From Candidatus Nealsonbacteria bacterium CG08_land_8_20_14_0_20_36_22 (GTDB lineage Bacteria; Patescibacteriota; Minisyncoccia; Minisyncoccales; GWA2-38-27): a stretch of 8,124 nt of DNA. The stretch is taken from positions 1 to 8,124 of the forward strand of contig PEYC01000049.1 in the NCBI GenBank assembly GCA_002774555.1. The letters run 5' to 3'. Positions 1-3,994 of this stretch are shown one piece after another. Below the pieces are notes generated by a model, which worked only from the letters and a program-made list of their open reading frames with translations, did not search any database and had not been told where the DNA came from. A program made the position numbers and the translations under genes. Numbering within the stretch: position 1 is the stretch's first letter; every line of letters starts with the position of its first letter.

Positions 1-18
1 TAAAATTGCAGAATTATT

Positions 19-1632
19 ATGAATTTGTTTGCTATTTCGTGTCTTATTACAGCTATCTTAACAGCAATACTCGGATTGCTAACGTTATTAAAAAACCCTC
101 GAGACAAAATAAACCAATCCTGGTTTTTGGTCAGCGTTGGTGTTTTTCTCTGGACGATTGGTCTTTTTGGAACCGTTATTGTTGGCAGTAAAGAAAGTGC
201 ACTTTTCTGGCAAAGAATTTTATATATTGGAACAATTCTTATCCCAATATTATTTTTCCGTTTTTGCAGTATTCTTTTAAAAAGAGGGCGTCGAGAACGA
301 ATAATCTTTTATTTCGGTTGTATCTTAGCAATAATATTCTTAATTTTATTGTTTAGTAAGTATTTTATCGTAATAACTCAAGAGAGAACTAATCTTGGTT
401 ATTGGCCGGTCAAAACAGGATTTCTTTACTGGCCTTTTTTGCTTTATTTCGCTTTTTACGTAATTTATTCTGTTATTTTACTGAAAATCATTTCTAAAAA
501 AAACAGTGGAATTTATCAAAAACAAATCCAATTCGTATATTACGCAGCACTTATTGGTTTTGTTGGAGGTTCTACAAATTTTTTACTAGATTTTAATCTC
601 AATATTTATCCATCTGGTAACTTTTTTGTTTCTTTTTATGTGGTAATGGTAGCATACGCAGTCTTTAAGTATCATTTAATGAACATAAAACTTATTGCTA
701 CCGAAATTTTGACTGGCTTGGTAAGTTTAATTCTTTTAGTTGATCTTTTGCTTTCAGATAATTTGCCGTTTATATTATTAAAATCAGGTATTTTGATTGT
801 TTTTGTTTATTTAGGAATTTCACTTGTTAGAAATGTTCTAAAAGAAGTCAAACAGCGGGAGCAGATGGAAGTGATGGCTAAAGAAGTTCAGAAGGCCTAT
901 GAAGTGGAGAAGGCGGCGAAGGAGGAGGTGGAGAAGCTGACTGAGGCTAAGACCCAGTTTATTATGGCAACCCAGCATCATTTGAGGACTCCTTTAACAT
1001 CTATAATCGGTTATTTGGATTTGTTGTTTGGGGGCACTTATGGAAAAGTACCGCCCAAGATTAAAGAGACCCTTTTAAAGTTTCAAGTTTCAACTAAAAG
1101 ATTAATAAGAGTGGTTAATGCTTTGCTTGATATTTCTCAGTTCCAAATGGGCAAGAGAGTGGTGGCTCTTGAGCCGAATATTGATTTTGAATCTTTAATA
1201 AAAGAAGTGATGGAGGAGCTTAGTTTTGAAGTTAAGATGAGAGGCCTTTATTTGAAATATGAAAAAATAGGACAGGTGCCGGCTATTAAAGCAGATTCAG
1301 AGAAACTAAAAGTGGCCTTATTTAATATTATTGATAACGCTATTAAATATACTAAACAGGGAGGAATTATTGTTAATTTAAAGCAAGCCGGCAAATTGGT
1401 TCAGCTTTCGGTGAAAGATACCGGGATCGGGGTTGATCCGAAACAGGCCAACAAGCTGTTCAAAGAGGCGTTTGCCAGAGGAGATGAAGCGAAAAAGGTT
1501 TATGGATTTGGAAGTGGTATTGGTGTTTATGTAACCGGGCATATTATCAGGGCTCATAACGGCAGGATCTGGGCCGAGTCAGAAGGCAAGGGCAAGGGGA
1601 GCACCTTTTTCATTGAGCTGCCAATTGGGTGA
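19..1632 (+). CDS. Multi-pass membrane sensor histidine kinase (7TM-type N-terminus, HisKA + HATPase)
   Basis: This 537-residue protein is a membrane sensor kinase that would autophosphorylate on His and pass phosphate to a response regulator, plausibly the one at 2227. Residues 1 to about 275 hold roughly nine hydrophobic segments. The first seven resemble the 7TM histidine-kinase sensor type, and no extracellular ligand domain is seen. A charged coiled coil (about 277-312) leads to the HisKA H-box ATQHHLRTPLT, with H320 as likely phosphoacceptor. The HATPase part shows the N-box (N440 in NIIDNAIKY), G1 box (DTGIG, D467) and G2 box (GFGSGIG, 496-502), ending in IWAES...IELPIG. The residue after H320 is His instead of the usual Glu/Asp. 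The ATG at 19 gives a full first membrane helix, and no clear Shine-Dalgarno sequence precedes it. TAAAAT at 1-6 could be a -10 box, but its -35 would lie outside the window. The membrane half is far more AT-rich than the kinase half. The signal sensed cannot be told. Confidence 0.93.
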   Translation: MNLFAISCLITAILTAILGLLTLLKNPRDKINQSWFLVSVGVFLWTIGLFGTVIVGSKESALFWQRILYIGTILIPILFFRFCSILLKRGRRERIIFYFGCILAIIFLILLFSKYFIVITQERTNLGYWPVKTGFLYWPFLLYFAFYVIYSVILLKIISKKNSGIYQKQIQFVYYAALIGFVGGSTNFLLDFNLNIYPSGNFFVSFYVVMVAYAVFKYHLMNIKLIATEILTGLVSLILLVDLLLSDNLPFILLKSGILIVFVYLGISLVRNVLKEVKQREQMEVMAKEVQKAYEVEKAAKEEVEKLTEAKTQFIMATQHHLRTPLTSIIGYLDLLFGGTYGKVPPKIKETLLKFQVSTKRLIRVVNALLDISQFQMGKRVVALEPNIDFESLIKEVMEELSFEVKMRGLYLKYEKIGQVPAIKADSEKLKVALFNIIDNAIKYTKQGGIIVNLKQAGKLVQLSVKDTGIGVDPKQANKLFKEAFARGDEAKKVYGFGSGIGVYVTGHIIRAHNGRIWAESEGKGKGSTFFIELPIG

Positions 1633-1635
1633 TTT

Positions 1636-1664
1636 TTGACTTTTATTTTTTGATTTGTTAAGAT
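1636..1664 (+). promoter_or_regulatory. Candidate promoter of the toxin-antitoxin pair
   Basis: TTGACT (1636-1641, 5/6 to consensus) and TAAGAT (1659-1664, 4/6) are separated by 17 bases. The -10 ends 8 bases before the antitoxin ATG at 1673, so the predicted transcript would have almost no leader. There is no Shine-Dalgarno sequence, which fits. The region is AT-rich, so chance matches are possible. Confidence 0.42.
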
Positions 1665-1666
1665 AA
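1652..1666 (+). repeat. Left copy of imperfect direct repeat flanking the toxin-antitoxin module
   Basis: GATTTGTTA-AGATAA just after the kinase stop recurs at 2208-2227 as GATTTGTTA-TAGTA-AGATAA, with 5 extra bases, just before the response regulator ATG. With the kinase-tail fragment at 2171-2206 it makes a longer broken duplication on the two sides of the toxin-antitoxin genes. Confidence 0.5.
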
Positions 1667-1672
1667 ATTTGT

Positions 1673-1879
1673 ATGGAAAAAGTTGTTACTATTCCTAGAG
1701 AATTAGCGGAAAATGGTAAATTAGTGATAATTCCTCACGAAGAATACGAAGAATTTTTGCATTGGAAAAGAACAGTAAAGACCTACAAATCCACTGCTGC
1801 TGAAAAAAAAGCATTAAAAAAAGCAAGACGGGACTTTGCTCGGGGGGAATATCTTACCTTAAAAGAATTAGAAAAATGA
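1673..1879 (+). CDS. Type II antitoxin, RelB/Phd-like, partner of the RelE-type toxin
   Basis: This small, charged 68-residue protein is the likely antitoxin of the toxin that follows. Its N-terminal part (MEKVVTIPRELAENGKLVII, then PHEEYEEFL) resembles the DNA-binding/dimerisation half of small Phd- or AbrB-like antitoxins. Its C-terminal part (about 42-68, KALKKARRDFARGEYLTLKE) is the short helical tail that usually wraps the toxin. The exact family is uncertain, because the call rests on size, the EYEEFL pattern and the neighbour. Its stop overlaps the toxin start in ATGA, the usual translational coupling of antitoxin-first pairs. A candidate promoter lies directly upstream, and such antitoxins commonly repress their own promoter with the toxin as co-repressor. 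The pair sits between a kinase gene and a receiver gene, where it looks like an insertion. Confidence 0.75.
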   Translation: MEKVVTIPRELAENGKLVIIPHEEYEEFLHWKRTVKTYKSTAAEKKALKKARRDFARGEYLTLKELEK

Positions 1880-2136
1880 GCTGGAAGGTTCTCATTCGTT
1901 CTAAAGTAAAAAAGCAGCTGAAACGTTTTCCCAAAAAGGATGCCGAGCGAATCGAAGCATCCTTTTATCAATTAAGAATTAATCCGTTTATTGGTGATAT
2001 AGAAAAAATGGAGGGCGAGGAAAACGTTTGGCGGAGACGAGTTGGCTCATATAGAATTTCTTACGAGCTTTTTTCAAAAAAGCAAATAGTTTTTATATTT
2101 AGAGTCGAGCGCCGGACTACCACTACTTATCACTAA
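1876..2136 (+). CDS. RelE/ParE-superfamily toxin
   Basis: This 86-residue basic protein, close to the usual RelE/ParE length, follows an antitoxin with a 4-base ATGA overlap. It shows the superfamily layout: an N-terminal strand (WKVLIRSKVKKQLKRFP), two helices (about 12-45), then the strand-rich core with WRRRVGSYRISYEL (about 52-65), IVFIFRVERR (about 71-80) and a terminal TYH. In RelE-type mRNA interferases the basic and aromatic residues of this core contact ribosome-bound mRNA. Here the Arg cluster at 53-59, the R-V-E-R-R strand and the C-terminal Tyr-His are candidates. Whether it cuts mRNA (RelE) or poisons gyrase (ParE) cannot be settled from sequence alone. The pattern RVGSYRISYEL with a late RVExR strand favours RelE. 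The ORF is intact and probably functional. After its stop there is no terminator, only the kinase-tail remnant. Confidence 0.85.
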   Translation: MSWKVLIRSKVKKQLKRFPKKDAERIEASFYQLRINPFIGDIEKMEGEENVWRRRVGSYRISYELFSKKQIVFIFRVERRTTTTYH

Positions 2137-2152
2137 AAAAATAAATATAAGA

Positions 2153-2206
2153 GATGGCAAAAAAGATATAATCTGGGCAGAGTCAATTGAGTTGCCAGCG
2201 GGGTAA
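2153..2206 (+). pseudogene. Remnant of a histidine kinase gene 3' end
   Basis: Read in frame, this stretch gives DGKKDIIWAESIELPAG followed by TAA, the typical end of a HATPase domain. Bases 2171-2185 match 1567-1581 of the upstream kinase at 14 of 15 positions (IWAES). Bases 2186-2206 match 1612-1632 at 16 of 21 (IELPxG and stop). The 30 bases between, coding EGKGKGSTFF in the intact gene, are missing without loss of frame. The fragment has no start and no upstream kinase sequence. It is either a partial duplication of the neighbour or the scar of a lost cognate kinase. It overlaps the candidate promoter of the response regulator, which may explain its survival. Confidence 0.68.
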
Positions 2207-2220
2207 AGATTTGTTATAGT
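2192..2220 (+). promoter_or_regulatory. Candidate promoter of the response regulator, giving a leaderless transcript
   Basis: TTGCCA (2192-2197, 5/6) and TATAGT (2215-2220, 5/6) are separated by exactly 17 bases. The -10 ends 6 bases before the ATG at 2227, so transcription would begin at or next to the start codon. The -35 lies inside the Leu-Pro codons of the kinase-tail remnant. No Shine-Dalgarno sequence precedes the gene. Confidence 0.55.
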
Positions 2221-2227
2221 AAGATAA
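2208..2227 (+). repeat. Right copy of imperfect direct repeat flanking the toxin-antitoxin module
   Basis: GATTTGTTA-TAGTA-AGATAA repeats the block at 1652-1666 with 5 extra bases. These extra bases complete the TATAGT -10 box of the candidate response regulator promoter. Both copies lie shortly after a kinase-type stop and shortly before an ATG. Confidence 0.5.
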
Positions 2228-2622
2228 TGGGGGCTAAAAAATTGATTTTATTTATTGAGGATGATTTGGCGACTATTGATGTTTATAAGACGGCCCTGGA
2301 AAAAGCTGGTTTTAATGTTAGCCCGATACTTTTAGGAGAAGAAACGATTAGAAAAATTAAAGAAGTAGAGAAAGGAGAAATCAAAAGACCGGATTTAATT
2401 TTGCTTGACCTGATTTTGCCGGACATCAATGGCATTGAGGTTTTAGAGGAAATAAGAAAACAAGAAAAGACAAAGGATATACCGGTTTTTATTTTAACCA
2501 ATTATACGGATTCGGAACTGGAGCAGAGGGGGATGAAATTAAAAGCTGAAAAATATCTTTTGAAAACCGACCACACCCCCAATCAGCTGGTTAAAATAGT
2601 TAAAGATACGCTTGGTAAGTGA
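2227..2622 (+). CDS. Stand-alone receiver-domain response regulator (CheY-like)
   Basis: This 131-residue protein is a single receiver domain with no DNA-binding or enzymatic output domain. All expected phosphotransfer residues are visible: the acidic pair E11/D12 (LFIEDD), phosphoacceptor D61 (LILLDLILPDINGIEVL), the switch Thr T91 (FILTNY) and K113 (KYLLK). The length is normal for a CheY/Spo0F-type protein. It would receive phosphate from a histidine kinase, most simply the one at 19-1632, and act by protein-protein contact or as a relay. The original adjacency of kinase and regulator is broken by a toxin-antitoxin pair and a kinase-tail remnant, so the cognate kinase may instead be the lost one. 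The start follows a promoter-like pair by 6 bases, suggesting leaderless expression. The downstream output is unknown. Confidence 0.93.
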   Translation: MGAKKLILFIEDDLATIDVYKTALEKAGFNVSPILLGEETIRKIKEVEKGEIKRPDLILLDLILPDINGIEVLEEIRKQEKTKDIPVFILTNYTDSELEQRGMKLKAEKYLLKTDHTPNQLVKIVKDTLGK

Positions 2623-2628
2623 AAGAAA

Positions 2629-2650
2629 GGCTCGCCGCGCCCAAGCCCCA
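2629..2650 (+). other. Short GC-rich islet in an AT-rich intergenic region
   Basis: The block GGCTCGCCGCGCCCAAGCCC (2629-2648) and the next two bases are almost all G+C between AT-rich flanks. Its ends can form only a 4-bp GGCT/AGCC stem. It is followed by an AT-only hairpin (A6-CTTA-T6, 2657-2672). Neither is a convincing terminator of the response regulator gene. It may be a decayed repeat, and its function is unknown. Confidence 0.3.
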
Positions 2651-2683
2651 CGATTTAAAAAACTTATTTTTTCACTTTTACTG

Positions 2684-2710
2684 TTGACAAACAGCTTTTG
2701 TTTTGATAAC
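2684..2710 (+). promoter_or_regulatory. Candidate promoter of the nusA operon
   Basis: A perfect TTGACA -35 lies at 2684-2689. The -10 is less clear: GATAAC (2705-2710, 4/6, spacer 15) or the overlapping TAACTT (2707-2712, 3/6, spacer 17). Transcription would start near 2717-2719, giving a leader of about 45 bases before the preferred nusA ATG. The -35 also sits in a small inverted repeat, CTGTT-GACA-AACAG (2681-2694), which could be an operator or chance. Confidence 0.42.
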
Positions 2711-2735
2711 TTAGGATTATAGAGATATGGTTATT

Positions 2736-2762
2736 TTGTCCGTTGGAAAACGGACAATTTTT
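2736..2762 (+). terminator. Hairpin with T-tract in the nusA leader (candidate attenuator)
   Basis: The arms TTGTCCGTT (2736-2744) and AACGGACAA (2749-2757) pair perfectly over 9 bp around a GGAA (GNRA-type) tetraloop. They are followed at once by T5 (2758-2762) and the ATG at 2763. This is the shape of an intrinsic terminator on the + strand only. Because it lies downstream of the candidate promoter and touches the start codon, attenuation or translational masking is more likely than simple termination of the upstream gene. If translation begins at 2727 instead, it would lie within codons 4-12. Confidence 0.5.
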
Positions 2763-3986
2763 ATGGATATAAAAACTTTTAAATCGGCGATAGCTCAAAT
2801 TGCAGAAGAAAAAAGCATTACTTCAGAAAGGGTAATTGAAAGCATTGAAACAGCGATTGCGGCTGCCTATAAAAAAGATTACGGCAAGAAAGGACAAATA
2901 ATTAAAGCAAAATTAAATCCGGAAACCGGAGAGACAAAATTTTGGCAGGTAAAATTAGTGGTTGTTGAAGATATGATTTATTCTGAAAAAGAGTTGGAAG
3001 AGTTGATAGAAAAACAAGAAAAAGAAGAAAAAGAAGAAAAGAAAATTAGATTTAACCCGGAAAAGCACATTATGCTGGCAGAAGCTCAGAAGATTAAGCC
3101 CGAGATCAAGGCCAGGGAAGAATTAGAGATGCCCTTAGAGACCCATGAGGATTATGGCAGAATAGCTGCTCAGACAGCCAAACAGGTGATTTTGCAGAAA
3201 ATTAAGGAAGTAGAAAGAGAGACGGTTTTCTCAGAGTACAAATCAAGAGAAGGGCAGCTCGTTTCGGGAATTATTCAAAGGCTTGAAGGAAGAAATGTTT
3301 TTGTTGATATTGGTAAGACCTTGGGGATTTTACCAAAAGAAGAGCAGGTTTACGGAGAGTTTTACAAACCAGGCCAACGGCTCAAATTTTATATTATGAA
3401 GGTTGAAGAAAGTTCAAAGGGTCCGGCTGTTTTTTTATCTCGGGTTTATCCAAAATTAATATCGCGACTCTTTGAATTGGAAGTGCCGGAAATTTCTCAA
3501 GGTCAAGTTGTGATAAAAGCAATTGCCAGAGAAGCGGGCTTTAGGTCAAAAATTGCCTTGGAATCCAAGGCTGAGGGCGTAGATCCCATTGGAAGCGCAG
3601 TTGGTCAGCGAGGGTCAAGGGTGATGGCAGTAATAAAGGAGTTAGCCGGTGAAAAAATTGATATTATTGAGTATTCTGAAAAACCAGAGGAATTTATTGC
3701 CAACGCTCTTTCTCCTGCCAAGGTTCTGGAAGTAAAAATTATGCCAAAGAACAAAGCTCTTTGTTTGGTGCCAGAAGACCAATTGTCTTTGGCTATTGGC
3801 AAGGACGGTCAGAATGTACGTCTGGCGGCGAAACTTACTGGTTGGAAAATAGATGTCAGGCCGCCGGAGCAAGAAGAAGCAGAAAAAGAGGAAAAGAAAA
3901 AAGAACCAGAGAAAAAGAAACCCTCCTTCGTTAAAACTACGGAGGGCAAGGAAGAAAAGAAAAAGAAGAAAAAAACTAAAAAATAA
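2763..3986 (+). CDS. nusA: Transcription termination/antitermination factor NusA
   Basis: NusA binds RNA polymerase and nascent RNA, and controls pausing, intrinsic termination and antitermination. The 407 residues show the RNA polymerase-binding N-terminal domain (1 to about 130), with a charged Glu/Lys insertion at about 74-97. The linker HEDYGRIAAQTAKQVI follows, then an S1 domain (about 163-232) and two KH domains with loops GQRG (281-284) and GKDG (346-349). The family blocks EVPEI, REAGFRSKIA, NALSPAKV and LAAKLTGWKIDV are clear. The tail from about 370 is Lys/Glu-rich and low complexity, and the acidic repeats of E. coli NusA are absent, as in Bacillus. I chose ATG 2763 (MDIKTFKSAI) because it matches the normal NusA N-terminus. 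An in-frame ATG at 2727 would add MVILSVGKRTIF, encoded by the leader hairpin. The tail contains a palindromic insert at 3921-3946. hppA starts 8 bases after the stop, so the gene probably heads an operon. Confidence 0.95.
   Translation: MDIKTFKSAIAQIAEEKSITSERVIESIETAIAAAYKKDYGKKGQIIKAKLNPETGETKFWQVKLVVVEDMIYSEKELEELIEKQEKEEKEEKKIRFNPEKHIMLAEAQKIKPEIKAREELEMPLETHEDYGRIAAQTAKQVILQKIKEVERETVFSEYKSREGQLVSGIIQRLEGRNVFVDIGKTLGILPKEEQVYGEFYKPGQRLKFYIMKVEESSKGPAVFLSRVYPKLISRLFELEVPEISQGQVVIKAIAREAGFRSKIALESKAEGVDPIGSAVGQRGSRVMAVIKELAGEKIDIIEYSEKPEEFIANALSPAKVLEVKIMPKNKALCLVPEDQLSLAIGKDGQNVRLAAKLTGWKIDVRPPEQEEAEKEEKKKEPEKKKPSFVKTTEGKEEKKKKKKTKK
3921..3946 (+). repeat. Palindromic element inserted in the nusA coding tail (PSFVKTTEG)
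   Basis: CCCTCC (3921-3926) and GGAGGG (3941-3946) are complementary ends around TTCGTTAAAACTAC, with partial extra pairing inside. In the nusA frame it reads PSFVKTTEG in the middle of a Lys/Glu-only tail, where Ser, Phe, Val and Thr are out of place. From memory, related peptides such as SFAKATEGK recur in unrelated proteins of Patescibacteria, like the coding palindromic elements of Rickettsia. I cannot verify copy number from this window. Confidence 0.5.
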
Positions 3987-3994
3987 TTAAAATT

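Noticed and set aside
1..6. TAAAAT at the window start as a -10 box, or TAA as a stop of an upstream gene
   Set aside because: The needed upstream sequence is outside the window, so neither can be tested.
6..191. Open frame starting at ATG-like codon 6 on the + strand
   Set aside because: It lies out of frame inside the histidine kinase gene, whose domains are clear. The translation has no recognisable motif.
2066..2083. Perfect inverted repeat GCTTTTTT-C-AAAAAAGC
   Set aside because: It lies inside the toxin coding sequence, its loop is too short to fold as written, and it is a likely by-product of Phe-Ser-Lys-Lys codons.
2617..2677. Complementary arms AAGTGAAA and TTTCACTT around the GC-rich islet
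   Set aside because: These are 8-bp AT-rich arms about 45 bases apart, one overlapping the response regulator stop codon. They are expected by chance in such sequence.
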